Shown here: one piece after another, positions 43,431-51,824 of the stretch
Position numbering within the stretch: position 1 is the stretch's first letter
How the letters are laid out: each line of letters begins with the position of its first letter
Assembly (NCBI RefSeq): GCF_018860245.1
Contig: NZ_JAHKPD010000008.1
Location: 418,700 to 482,699, forward strand
Source of the DNA: Pseudotamlana agarivorans
Lineage (GTDB): Bacteria > Bacteroidota > Bacteroidia > Flavobacteriales > Flavobacteriaceae
Direction: 5' to 3'
Length of the DNA stretch: 64,000 bases
Notes under the pieces: model-generated
Databases searched by the model: none
What the model was told of the DNA's origin: nothing
Seen by the model: only the letters and a program-made list of their open reading frames with translations
Position numbers and translations under genes: made by a program

Positions 43431-43598
43431 ATATCAATATCGGTACAAAGATAAACTCGCAAAATATTATCATCAAAAGACTACGGCATAAAGCCAACGC
43501 CTCGTCCACAACTCATTTATTCCGTTTCCTTTTGAGCAGAAATTTTGTCTTCCGTTTGGGTTCTGCAAAAATATTGTTTAATCTAAAATTTAAGTATT
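43431..43598 (+). promoter_or_regulatory. Intergenic module B, copy 1, leader of the parB-like gene
   Basis: The 168 bases before parB are near-copies of those before the small gene at 45654. The best conserved parts are AAAAGACTACGGCATAAAGCC, TTATTCCGTTTCCTTTTGAG and ATATTGTTTAATC (each given within 20 bases where quoted as ACTACGGCATAAAGCC). Both copies end directly at an ATG, so the module is probably a promoter plus 5' leader. Confidence 0.6.
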
Positions 43599-45395
43599 AT
43601 GACAACAAAAGCAAGTACTGTAAGCAAAAACGGAGAGGCAACAGCCACCGTTAAAAATGAAGTCAAGAAGAAATTGACACAAAGCGCCAATGGACTTCAA
43701 GTTCAAGAGCTAAGTATCGGCAGGATTATTCCAGACTCGATGCAACCAAGAAAGTCCTTTAACGAGGAAGCTCTTAAGCAATTGTCTGAAAGCATCGAAG
43801 AGCATGGTGTTCTGCAACCTATAACAGTCCGAAAATCTGGAAAAGATTACATCATCGTAATGGGCGAGCGTAGGTATCGCGCAAGCAAATTGGCAAAGAG
43901 GAAGACAATTCCGAGTATCGTAAGGGAATATGCTAATAATGATGTTCTGGAAATTCAAATTATCGAAAATCTGCAAAGACAAGATGTTGAGCCAACCGAA
44001 GAAGCTGAAGCAATCGCGTACCTAAGCGACAAATATGCACCAACAGAGATATCAAAACGGTTGGGAAGAACTGAAAACTTTGTAAGGCAACGTTTAAAAT
44101 TAGCAGGTCTAATTGAAGGTTTTAAAACATTTGTTCGTAATGGCGAAATGACTATTTCATTAGGAGTAGGTGTTGCACTTTTCGAGCCAGAAGAACAGCA
44201 AATGATGCTGGAAACAATGGGCGAAAATTTTAGCATCCATCAAATTAATCAGATGATTAAAAACAAGACCTATGATTTAGAGAAAGCACCTTTTGATGTA
44301 GTCGATAAAAAATTGATTACCAAAGTTGGTGCCTGTACAACATGTCCGTTCAACGCAATGAATCAAGGTAATTTGTTTGGCGATGGTAAAATGGTGTGTA
44401 CAAAATCAGCTTGTTATGAAACGAAAAAAAGTAAGTCGTTCTTGAACTTGATTGAGAAATCGAAGAAAGAGAATGTGCTATTGATTCCTGAAATTCGCAA
44501 GTATTGGGCTGATGATGACAATAATCAGCTCATTTTATCACAATTGGAAAAAAAAGGATTGAAAGTCTATCTTCTGGATGATGTTGAAATAATTGAAGAG
44601 CCGATTGAGCCTACAATAGAATCAATTCGGACTGAATACCAACATTACGACTATTCTGAAGATGAGCTGAAAACTGAACTTGAAGAAGCGATTGAGAATT
44701 ACAAGGAAGAGTTGAAAACATACAATTCTGCAAAGGAAAATGGATTTGTAAATGGCATCATGTTTCATCCAAAAACGTATGTACACAAAGTAGTTTTTGT
44801 GAAGATAAAAGAAGATTCAAAAACTGAAAATTCTACATATTCTGAACCAATGGCCAATAGAAAAATGGCGGATTGTACACCTGAAGAACAAATTGTAAAA
44901 ATCAACGAAAGAGAAATTCGTAAAAGACACATTGAGCATAACAAGCAGTTTGAGGATATGGTTCAGATGATTCGCCAAACCGATTATATTGAAAAGAAGA
45001 AAGCACTTTCAACAGATGAAATGGTGGCTTTCTCATTAACCTTATTTGAAAATAATGTGGATTATGTAGGTCGACAAAAGCACTTTTCAAAATTATTGGG
45101 CAATACCTCAAAGATGTCTGATGTGGAAACTGTCGAGAATTTCAAAAAGAATTTCAAAAAGGAAAAATTCTATAAGTTGATTCGGTATATCCTTACCAAA
45201 CAAGTGAATTTTGGCGAAAGTAATCACGTTAATAACTTGACGAACATTTCATTCTACAATGCGATGCAAGGCTATTACAAAACCAAAATTGCCAATATTG
45301 AAAAGGAATACGCAGAAGAGAGAAACAAGCGTGAAGAACGTTTGAAAGAGAGAATAGGAAATCTTGAAAAGAAAATTCAGGAATTAAACGATTAG
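43599..45395 (+). CDS. ParB/RepB/Spo0J-like partition protein
   Basis: This 598-residue protein has a ParB N-domain (QELSIGRIIPDSMQPRKSF, then GVLQPITVRKS and GERRYRASKLAK) and a helix-turn-helix (TEISKRLGRTENFVRQRLKL). The C-terminal half, about 350 residues, is long for ParB and ends in a charged coiled region. A CTTCPFNAMNQ motif around residue 245 has two cysteines. No parA neighbour is seen. Such proteins are frequent on Bacteroidota ICEs and may aid maintenance. Confidence 0.85.
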   Translation: MTTKASTVSKNGEATATVKNEVKKKLTQSANGLQVQELSIGRIIPDSMQPRKSFNEEALKQLSESIEEHGVLQPITVRKSGKDYIIVMGERRYRASKLAKRKTIPSIVREYANNDVLEIQIIENLQRQDVEPTEEAEAIAYLSDKYAPTEISKRLGRTENFVRQRLKLAGLIEGFKTFVRNGEMTISLGVGVALFEPEEQQMMLETMGENFSIHQINQMIKNKTYDLEKAPFDVVDKKLITKVGACTTCPFNAMNQGNLFGDGKMVCTKSACYETKKSKSFLNLIEKSKKENVLLIPEIRKYWADDDNNQLILSQLEKKGLKVYLLDDVEIIEEPIEPTIESIRTEYQHYDYSEDELKTELEEAIENYKEELKTYNSAKENGFVNGIMFHPKTYVHKVVFVKIKEDSKTENSTYSEPMANRKMADCTPEEQIVKINEREIRKRHIEHNKQFEDMVQMIRQTDYIEKKKALSTDEMVAFSLTLFENNVDYVGRQKHFSKLLGNTSKMSDVETVENFKKNFKKEKFYKLIRYILTKQVNFGESNHVNNLTNISFYNAMQGYYKTKIANIEKEYAEERNKREERLKERIGNLEKKIQELND

Positions 45396-45486
45396 CTTTT
45401 GTTGTTGGAAGTAAGGGTCAGCATTCGTGCTGGCTCTTATTTTTTTTATATAATATTCATGAAAATGGGTAAGTAGAAAGTATTCA

Positions 45487-45653
45487 ATCAATATCAGCGC
45501 AAAGGTAAACTCGTAAAATACACCCATCAAAAGACTACGGCATAAAGCCTACGCATCATCCAACGCTTATTTATTCCGTTTCCTTTTGAGCTGTGATTTT
45601 AGCTTCCGTTTAGGTATTGCTCAAATATTGTTTAATCAAAAAATCTTAGAATT
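45487..45653 (+). promoter_or_regulatory. Intergenic module B, copy 2, leader of the 53-residue ORF
   Basis: About 168 bases that parallel module B1, including CAAAAGACTACGGCATAAAG, TTTATTCCGTTTCCTTTTGA and AAATATTGTTTAATC. Again it stops at an ATG (45654). A shared leader implies coordinated control of parB and this small operon. Confidence 0.6.
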
Positions 45654-45815
45654 ATGAAACACGTATCCGAAAAACCCAACATGTCATTACAAGAAGTAGG
45701 AGAGCATTATCGAGTAAGTAGTGAAAAATACGATGTCGATAGTGGAGAAAGTCATTTAGCTTATTACAGAGACAAGCATCCTGCGAATTATCAAGTACTA
45801 TTAGATAGCGTTTAA
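45654..45815 (+). CDS. Small ORF of unknown function (53 aa)
   Basis: This 53-residue ORF, MKHVSEKPNMSLQEVGEHYR at its start, lies right behind module B2, exactly as parB lies behind B1. The conserved leader supports translation. The protein has no recognised domain; it is mostly hydrophilic and helical, rich in Ser, Tyr and His. It is followed by a hairpin and a 181-residue unknown gene. It could be a regulator or antitoxin-like partner, but that is speculation. Confidence 0.6.
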   Translation: MKHVSEKPNMSLQEVGEHYRVSSEKYDVDSGESHLAYYRDKHPANYQVLLDSV

Positions 45816-45837
45816 CCTGCCTGTCGGCAGACAGGTT
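45816..45837. terminator. Short hairpin between the two ORFs
   Basis: CCTGCCTG and CAGACAGG pair with one mismatch around TCGG (45816-45837). It resembles a dispersed palindrome of Flavobacteriaceae. There is no T-run. Confidence 0.35.
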
Positions 45838-45851
45838 TAAAATCTCATATC

Positions 45852-46397
45852 ATGGAAAATTTAAAAGTAGTTCAGTTTGATTTCGGTTTTGAATGTAAGC
45901 CGATATTAGCAAAAGAAAAAGTAGTAAAACCAACTAAAAAGGACAAGAGTGATTTCGTTTTCGATTTTATGGATTGCCTTTCTAGTCCAATCATAGTTTT
46001 TAAATCCGCATGGCAAGACACCATACCAAAAGACATACTTGGTAGAATAAAACTATCAAGAATCATTTGCTCGATGACAAAAGAGAAAATGGCATCGCTT
46101 ACAGAGACTTTAGCTTACATAATGCCCAGAACATATGAAGCACCTATGCAAAGAGAATGGGCAAATATTTACACATGGTTAGGACTTCAATATGCAATGC
46201 AGAACAAAAGTAAAGACCAACTAGAAGCTATGATTGAAATAGCACCAAAAGAGCTTTCAGATTATGAAAAAGGACTCTTAAAAAACTTGAGACTATGGAT
46301 TTATGATAAACGAAGAAAAGCTCTAAAAGACATTTTGAAAAAGAATAAAGTGTCAAAAGAAGATGGTATTCTAGATATTCAAGAGAAACTATTTTAA
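45852..46397 (+). CDS. Conserved-looking ICE protein of unknown function (181 aa)
   Basis: This 181-residue protein is predicted helical with basic C-terminal parts (RRKALKDILKKNKVSKEDG). Segments such as MDCLSSPIIVFKSAWQDTIP and EWANIYTWLGLQYAMQ do not match a family I know. It lies with parB-like and SSB genes, so a role in element upkeep is possible. The frame is clean and begins with a normal ATG, so it is probably real. Confidence 0.7.
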   Translation: MENLKVVQFDFGFECKPILAKEKVVKPTKKDKSDFVFDFMDCLSSPIIVFKSAWQDTIPKDILGRIKLSRIICSMTKEKMASLTETLAYIMPRTYEAPMQREWANIYTWLGLQYAMQNKSKDQLEAMIEIAPKELSDYEKGLLKNLRLWIYDKRRKALKDILKKNKVSKEDGILDIQEKLF

Positions 46398-46438
46398 AAA
46401 TAAATATTCAATTTACGAGGGGAATTTATTTTACTATC

Positions 46439-46608
46439 CCATTCAGCACATTTCCTTCCATTCCGTAAAAACTACATTCCAGAAAAAGAGCTTCATTATC
46501 AAAGTCTTGGACCTAATCCACACTTTTGACTTTCCATTACGTTAACCCTTTCCGCTTCTCTGGAAAGGAACACTACATTCCAAGTAAAAAGCGTGAATCA
46601 AGTCCGCC
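46439..46608 (+). repeat. Intergenic module A, copy 2
   Basis: Second copy of the module at 43229-43410. It retains the order CCATTCAGCACATTTCC, CTACATTCCAG, AGAGCTTCA, TCTTGGACC, GGAACACTACATTCC, GTCCGCC, at about 70% identity by eye. It follows the 181-residue gene, as copy 1 follows the KAP gene. Confidence 0.6.
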
Positions 46609-46845
46609 AAATAAGGAAAAATGTATTTGCATTTTGTTCCACTTCCTATGATTTTGTATTTCACAAAGACTTTAGAATCACTTCCGTAATCCAACACCGT
46701 CATACCTTTTTTTGACAGCAAAATAACAACATTCAGCTTTGAACGACAGCATAACCAGGCTCGTGCCTCGCACTTTTTATATGTCTAAACAAAGCTGAAT
46801 ATCGAAAGCACTAAGCAACAAAAAGAAGGTAACAGCGTCGGCTCT
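46609..46845. other. Intergenic stretch with long stem-loop
   Basis: Eleven-base perfect arms ATTCAGCTTTG (46731-46741) and CAAAGCTGAAT (46790-46800) enclose 48 bases that contain a second stem (AGGC/GCCT around TCGT). No gene is apparent. It may be a structured RNA, a replication origin element or a recombination site. Confidence 0.4.
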
Positions 46846-46980
46846 ATGGGAAGTAAATCTAAAATGAATCTTATGAAATCTTACAAAATCAATAAAAAGG
46901 AAGCGGAACAAAAGTTAAAAAAACAAAAAAAGGAAAACGCTCTGGATATAATAAGTAAATCAATAACAAAGCCTTTCTGA
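46846..46980 (+). CDS. Possible small basic protein (44 aa)
   Basis: The 44-residue ORF (MGSKSKMNLMKSYKINKKEA at its start, ISKSITKPF at its end) is very lysine-rich, like small DNA- or RNA-associated proteins. Starts at 46864 and 46873 are also in frame. Only its length, composition and position before SSB support it. Confidence 0.35.
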   Translation: MGSKSKMNLMKSYKINKKEAEQKLKKQKKENALDIISKSITKPF

Positions 46981-47022
46981 ATGGTTCAGATAGGTCAATA
47001 TTAATCTTTAAATTTTTTAATT

Positions 47023-47376
47023 ATGAGTACTCTAAGAAACAAAGTACAGTTAATTGGCAACGTAGGGAACGAGCCAGAAATCACAAACCTTGAAAGCGGA
47101 AAGAAAGTTGCAAAATTTTCAATCGCAACCAATGAATCTTACAAAGATTCTAATGGAGAAAAAGTGACAAACACCCAATGGCACAATATTGTAGCATGGG
47201 GAAAAATTGCCGAAATCGTAGAAAAGTATGTAGGCAAGGGAAAAGAAGTAGCACTAGAGGGAAAATTGACTTCACGCTCTTATGAAACCAAAGAGGGAGA
47301 AAAAAGATACGTTACCGAAGTGGTCGTAGATGAAATCTTGCTTTTAGGAATTAAAGGCGATAACGCTACGGAATAA
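47023..47376 (+). CDS. ssb: Single-stranded DNA-binding protein
   Basis: This 117-residue protein starts MSTLRNKVQLIGNVGNEPE and contains WHNIVAWGKIAEIVEKYVGKG and LEGKLTSRSY, the OB-fold signature of bacterial SSB. It is shorter than host SSB because it lacks the long acidic tail. Such copies are common on Bacteroidota conjugative elements, where they coat DNA during transfer. Confidence 0.93.
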   Translation: MSTLRNKVQLIGNVGNEPEITNLESGKKVAKFSIATNESYKDSNGEKVTNTQWHNIVAWGKIAEIVEKYVGKGKEVALEGKLTSRSYETKEGEKRYVTEVVVDEILLLGIKGDNATE

Positions 47377-47453
47377 TTGAAAATTAAAAGAGAGCGTTCC
47401 TGTGGAAAGATGCGCTCTCTTTTTCATTATTAATCTTATTAAATAGAATTACA

Positions 47454-47834
47454 ATGAATGATAAAGTTAACAAAATAAAAGCCGATTTGCAACATTTTTG
47501 TGGTACAGAAATGTTCTTTAAAATTCCATTAATTGGAACTCGTTTTACTGACGGATTGAAATATTTAGCCAACGAAGCGGAATGCTTTTGGTTGATTACG
47601 GATGCATCGGTAATTGCAAAAAGTTTATCAAATAGAAGTTCTTTTATTACCATCGATTTTAAGCGACTTTCTGAAAAGGAACAGTTTGAAAAGCAATGCG
47701 AAGCCATCATTAATTATAGTGATGGAAATGATAAAATTTTTGAAACGCATAGATATAATGTAACCGATTTTCCTTTGGATGAATTGCGATTGTTTTTTGT
47801 AAATAATACGCTGATGCTTCCAAGTGAATATTAA
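47454..47834 (+). CDS. Hypothetical ICE protein (DUF6876-like?) 126 aa
   Basis: This 126-residue protein contains LQHFCGTEMFFKIPLIGTRF near residue 10 and AECFWLITDASVIAKSL in the middle. This resembles small proteins seen near SSB in Bacteroidota mobile elements, but the family assignment is weak. No signal peptide or membrane segment. It shares its region with a 65-residue gene 11 bases downstream. Confidence 0.6.
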   Translation: MNDKVNKIKADLQHFCGTEMFFKIPLIGTRFTDGLKYLANEAECFWLITDASVIAKSLSNRSSFITIDFKRLSEKEQFEKQCEAIINYSDGNDKIFETHRYNVTDFPLDELRLFFVNNTLMLPSEY

Positions 47835-47845
47835 ATTTTTGAGAT

Positions 47846-48043
47846 ATGATTTATATTAAATTTCAAGATTTGAGTTCGGAAAAGCAAGAGGAACTTTTAC
47901 AAGTTTCAAGAGAACACGTTACATATCTTTATGGAGATTCCATTAAAAAGTATGTTGACGAAACCGGCGCAGATTATGATAGCCTGATAGACGAAGAAAT
48001 GATTAAAAATTTATACACTTATAGTTATGTTTTTAACATTTAG
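47846..48043 (+). CDS. Hypothetical small acidic protein (65 aa)
   Basis: This 65-residue acidic protein starts MIYIKFQDLSSEKQEELLQV and has no recognised domain. It starts 11 bases after the previous gene, has a normal ATG, and is followed by a terminator at 48072. It is likely real but of unknown function. Confidence 0.55.
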   Translation: MIYIKFQDLSSEKQEELLQVSREHVTYLYGDSIKKYVDETGADYDSLIDEEMIKNLYTYSYVFNI

Positions 48044-48071
48044 AAGATTTATAATTGAATTATTAACCCAG

Positions 48072-48100
48072 GACCTCTAATTATTTAGAGGTCTTTTTTT
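48072..48100 (+). terminator. Terminator after the 65-residue ORF
   Basis: Perfect arms GACCTCTAA (48072-48080) and TTAGAGGTC (48085-48093) with a 4-base loop are followed by seven T's. Confidence 0.85.
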
Positions 48101-48240
48101 GTCATGTTATTTTATATTCTGCAACAAAAAGAGCCATTCCTTAAAGATACTTTTAAACTTCAAGAATAACACTCTTAAAAAATTGAATTACAATTAGCAA
48201 TCGTTAAAAAGCCATTACATTTTTGGATGAAATGGTATTT

Positions 48241-48429
48241 TTTTTGTCCAGCGAGCTGGACGAAAAGGAATAGCAAGAGGGTAACGGGCTGCGCCGCGTT
48301 ACTTATTCTATTTTCATTTTAATCTATTGATTTTTAAGCACTTAAAAATAAAGTAGATATAAAAAATCCATCGATTTGCGTCAAATGGTCTTGAAACACC
48401 AGTAAACAGGGATGGATTTACGTCAAATC
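48241..48429. other. Candidate origin of transfer (oriT)
   Basis: The block contains a stem TTTTTGTCCAG/CTGGACGAAAA (48241-48251 with 48256-48266), a second stem GTAACG/CGTTAC (48281-48286, 48297-48302) and two copies of GATTTRCGTCAAAT (48373-48386, 48415-48428). It lies 20-200 bases upstream of the bfmA-like gene, where oriT is usually found in Bacteroidota mobilisable elements. Confidence 0.5.
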
Positions 48430-48448
48430 TTTAAAAAAGCGAAAGAAA

Positions 48449-48847
48449 ATGGACTCATTCATCACTATCAGGTTCAAACGGAAAACTGCAAAAAGGTTTC
48501 AGGAATTTTCCAAAAAGCACTTCAAGACGCACACCGAAGCGATGGAAAACATCCTTGATTTTTTCCTCTATAATGAGATATCCCCAAAGGAAAAATTGGG
48601 ACCAACTGGACGTACTATCGAAGCCAAGTTACTCAAAAGAATAAATGCAGTTATCGCCATAATGCGAGACGTGGAAAAGACCCAAACCAAACCTACGGTT
48701 GCAATGTTGCAATCCCTTTTTGTAATGGACGAACCCAAAAAAAAGCCGCTCATTTTGGAAAAAAAATATGTTGAGGAAAAGAAGGAAGTACGCTTTCGCG
48801 AAATCGAGTCTGCGAGATTCACGACCAAAGGGAGAGCGAAGCGGTAA
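48449..48847 (+). CDS. BfmA/BtgA-family mobilisation protein
   Basis: This 132-residue basic protein has an N-terminal ribbon-helix-helix-like segment (FITIRFKRKTAKRFQEFSKK) followed by a helical region. It sits directly before the relaxase. This match in size and position is typical of the BfmA/BtgA accessory proteins that bind oriT. It starts 20 bases after the repeats in the candidate oriT. Confidence 0.8.
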   Translation: MDSFITIRFKRKTAKRFQEFSKKHFKTHTEAMENILDFFLYNEISPKEKLGPTGRTIEAKLLKRINAVIAIMRDVEKTQTKPTVAMLQSLFVMDEPKKKPLILEKKYVEEKKEVRFREIESARFTTKGRAKR

Positions 48848-48885
48848 AAGCGAAACACCAACAATGAACTTTAAAAATTTAGCTT

Positions 48886-49917
48886 ATGTACATCACAATC
48901 ACACCTCAAAAAATGGGCGGTAACTTTTCCAAAAGTTCAGCAGATTTTGTTGGCTATTTAGAGAAGGAAAACCAAGGATTGGAACAACACGAAATGGAAC
49001 ATTTTTTCAATCCATATGGCGATGAAATTTCCGCTGAAGAAGTAGTCAAAGAAATAGATGGGAATACCGCAAAATTGGAAAAACACGAACCAAGATTCTA
49101 TTCAATTACCGTGAGTCCTTCAAAATATGAATTGCGAAAACTTCAGAACAGTAGCGAAGATTTAAAAAGATATACTCGCGAGCTGATGAAAGATTATGTG
49201 GCTTCATTTAATAGAGAAATTAAAGGGCGACCTGTCATTATCGACGACATAAAATATTATGCGAAAGTCGAACACCAACGCACATTTAAGGGGACGGATT
49301 TTCAGGTAAAAAAGAACCAACCTTTTGCCACAAAAATACTTCAGCTAAAAACTGAAATTAGAAATATTCAAGAAGGACGAGCTGAAGGGAATATCAAAAA
49401 GATGAAAAAGGAAATCGCCAAACTGGAACGGCAAGCACCACATCAACAAAACGGAAAACGAATTGTCCAGGGAATGGCGAAAGATGGAAACCAAAGTCAC
49501 ATCCACATCATAGTGAGCCGAAAGGATGCATCAAACCGATTCAGTTTGTCACCCGGAAGCAAATACAAAGCTTCCGATGTGAAGTTGAATGGGGAAACCG
49601 TAAAACGAGGTTTTGACCGAGACAAATTTTTTGAAAGAGCAGAAAAGTCCTTCGATAAGAATTTTGGGTACAAACGCAATTTTGCCGAGACTTACAAAGC
49701 ACGAAAAGATTTTGTAAAAAATCCCAATCTCTATTTCGCAGCCTTGATGAAATTACCAGCAAATGAAAAGGCATTGGCTTTCAAAATGATTACAAAAACG
49801 GGATTGCCGATAGTGCCAAGTATTCCAGTTAGTCAAACACAAATCGCACTTCGGATTTTCAAACGGTTAAGACGTGGTGCAGAAATAGCAATTAAATCAA
49901 GTTCCATCGGAATATAA
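48886..49917 (+). CDS. MobB-type relaxase (DUF5712-like)
   Basis: This 343-residue protein starts MYITITPQKMGGNFSKSSAD and carries a candidate metal motif HIHIIVS with His205 and His207, typical of relaxases that nick oriT. RFYSITVSPSKYEL also suits the family. The C-terminal region is basic. It follows the BfmA-like gene and precedes the coupling protein. The nicking tyrosine cannot be assigned with certainty. Confidence 0.83.
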   Translation: MYITITPQKMGGNFSKSSADFVGYLEKENQGLEQHEMEHFFNPYGDEISAEEVVKEIDGNTAKLEKHEPRFYSITVSPSKYELRKLQNSSEDLKRYTRELMKDYVASFNREIKGRPVIIDDIKYYAKVEHQRTFKGTDFQVKKNQPFATKILQLKTEIRNIQEGRAEGNIKKMKKEIAKLERQAPHQQNGKRIVQGMAKDGNQSHIHIIVSRKDASNRFSLSPGSKYKASDVKLNGETVKRGFDRDKFFERAEKSFDKNFGYKRNFAETYKARKDFVKNPNLYFAALMKLPANEKALAFKMITKTGLPIVPSIPVSQTQIALRIFKRLRRGAEIAIKSSSIGI

Positions 49918-49922
49918 GTAGT

Positions 49923-51503
49923 ATGCAGATAGATAATATCATAACGACACTTTCAATTATTGGTTTTACCATTACTGTTTTCTATGCGATGTTTCGGGTA
50001 AGTAAGTATGCGTTTCTTTTGAATATCGCAATACTGTCATTTCTCGTATTCTATGTTGCTGCTGGAAATGAATTAACATTCATTTTGTTGTATCTAGTTT
50101 GTCCGCTACTATTAATTAATACAGGACTATACGTTTTTCTGCATAAAACAGAAAGCTCGCAAAACGGAGATAGTAAATACCAAGTCAACTTTGCGACCAC
50201 CAAAGGAAATTTCAAATTAGATAATATTAAACGTGGCGCATCCGTCATCGGATCCGCTGGAAGCGGAAAAACCGAAAGTGTCGTTTACGGATTTCTTAAA
50301 CACTTCCAAAAAGAAGGCTTTTGCGGAATCATTCACGATTACAAAGATTTTGAATTGACCGAAATGGCATATCCACTTTTCAAGGATAGCGATATTCCGT
50401 TTAAGGTCATTTCCTTCGATAAAATCATCCATAGGGTAAATCCTATTGCGCCACGTTATTTAGAGAACGAGGAAAGCGTTAATGAGGTTTCAAGGGTCTT
50501 AATCGAAAATCTATTAGAACAAAGAGAAAGCGGAACTACGGGAACAACAAAATTCTTTAACGATGCTGCGGAAGGTTTGATTGGTGGATTGATTTGGAAA
50601 TTAAAAACGGAATATCCAAAATACTGTACGTTACCCCATTTGATAGCTGTTTATCAATTTCTTGATACAAAAAGCCTAATCCAGTTTCTGGAAACCAACA
50701 CCACCTCAAGGGCGATGGCAGATGCTTTTATTAGTGGCAAAGATTCTGAAAGACAAACCGCAGGTGTAAAAAGCACCTTGGCCAATGCGCTCAAACGAAT
50801 TAGTACACAACGTATTTTTATGGCACTATCCGCAGATGAAGTGCCATTAAACATCAATAGCGAGGAAAATCCTATTATAATTTCGATAGTCAACAACCCA
50901 AAATTTGAAACTTCTTATTCGCCAGTAATTGCTACAATAATTCACACTATTACCAAGCAAATGAGCGTGAGAAACTCAAAACCATCATTTCTATTAATGG
51001 AAGAAGCACCTACAATTCGTTTATTGAATATGCACCGCATTCCGGCAACATTACGTAGTTATAACATCTCAACCATTTACGTGATGCAGGATAAAATACA
51101 GAACGATATGATGTATGGGGATAAAGCAAGTAAGGCGATTTTGAGCAACCTATCCTATCAGTTTTTCGGAAAGGTCAATGACCCGGACACCGCAAAATAT
51201 TACGAACGCTTTTTTGAAATTATTAAAGACCCAACCAAGAGTATCAGTCGAGGACATAACCTTGATTTTGATACTCGCATTACTACGGGCGAAAAGGAAA
51301 TCCCAAAGATTCGGGCGGACTTATTTTTTAGGTTGAAACAGGGCGAGTTTATCACTTATGCCGATGGTAGGGATAAGAAGGTACAATTCAAATTGGCTAA
51401 TATCCAAAGAGAGTTACCAAAGGAATCGAAGCAGTTTTCTAAGGTTGATTTGGCGGAAAACTTCGAGCGGGTTTATGAGGAGGCGAAGTCAATATTCAAA
51501 TAG
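49923..51503 (+). CDS. Type IV secretion coupling protein (MobC/TraD-type ATPase)
   Basis: This 526-residue protein has two N-terminal membrane helices and the P-loop GSAGSGKT at residues 110-117. It also has FLLMEEAPTIRL (Walker B-like) and LSNLSYQFFGKVNDPDTAK, features of the VirD4/TraG coupling family. It links the relaxosome to the conjugation channel. It starts 5 bases after the relaxase. Confidence 0.88.
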   Translation: MQIDNIITTLSIIGFTITVFYAMFRVSKYAFLLNIAILSFLVFYVAAGNELTFILLYLVCPLLLINTGLYVFLHKTESSQNGDSKYQVNFATTKGNFKLDNIKRGASVIGSAGSGKTESVVYGFLKHFQKEGFCGIIHDYKDFELTEMAYPLFKDSDIPFKVISFDKIIHRVNPIAPRYLENEESVNEVSRVLIENLLEQRESGTTGTTKFFNDAAEGLIGGLIWKLKTEYPKYCTLPHLIAVYQFLDTKSLIQFLETNTTSRAMADAFISGKDSERQTAGVKSTLANALKRISTQRIFMALSADEVPLNINSEENPIIISIVNNPKFETSYSPVIATIIHTITKQMSVRNSKPSFLLMEEAPTIRLLNMHRIPATLRSYNISTIYVMQDKIQNDMMYGDKASKAILSNLSYQFFGKVNDPDTAKYYERFFEIIKDPTKSISRGHNLDFDTRITTGEKEIPKIRADLFFRLKQGEFITYADGRDKKVQFKLANIQRELPKESKQFSKVDLAENFERVYEEAKSIFK

Positions 51504-51550
51504 AAGGACTTACACTTTAAAACCAACATAAAATCTAAATGATAATTTTA

Positions 51551-51595
51551 ATACTCATTTAGTGAGTATATTGAAAATGTTCTTTACTTTAGTGA
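51551..51595 (+). promoter_or_regulatory. Putative XRE-controller operators
   Basis: A perfect inverted repeat ATACTCA-N5-TGAGTAT (51551-51569) includes TTTAGTGA at 51558-51565. A second TTTAGTGA lies at 51588-51595, exactly 30 bases on. The spacing and position before the XRE gene suggest controller-protein sites. Confidence 0.5.
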
Positions 51596-51616
51596 ACGGA
51601 ATTAAAAAAAATCGAA

Positions 51617-51814
51617 ATGAACCGAATAAAAGAGGTTTTAGAACAAAAAGGAATAAAACAAATCTGGTTGGCTGAACAGTTAGAAAAGAGTTACAATATG
51701 GTTCACTCTTACGTTCAAAACAAAAGACAACCGAGTTTAGACGACTTATACAAAATTGCTGAAATACTTAATGTTGACATCAAAGAATTGTTAGTTTCTA
51801 ATAAACCTGAATAG
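51617..51814 (+). CDS. XRE-family HTH regulator, probable controller of the defence module
   Basis: This 65-residue protein is a single helix-turn-helix domain (LAEQLEKSYNMVHSYVQNKR, PSLDDLYKIAEILNVDIKEL). It is followed after 10 bases by the methyltransferase gene. Its size and position resemble controller proteins of restriction-modification systems. Two operator-like repeats lie upstream, so autoregulation is likely. Confidence 0.82.
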   Translation: MNRIKEVLEQKGIKQIWLAEQLEKSYNMVHSYVQNKRQPSLDDLYKIAEILNVDIKELLVSNKPE

Positions 51815-51824
51815 AAAAAAGTAA

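Larger units (their letters stand above)
48044..48448. other. Non-coding region before the mobilisation genes
   Basis: No gene is seen. It contains the terminator at 48072-48100, a G+C-rich block of hairpins at 48241-48302 and two near-repeats of TTTRCGTCAAAT at 48375-48386 and 48417-48428. The location just before relaxase accessory genes and the structure suggest oriT. Confidence 0.6.

Noticed and set aside
47384..47710. Minus-strand ORF over the gene at 47454
   Set aside because: The plus-strand ORF has the better start, spacing to SSB and composition; the minus frame has no support.
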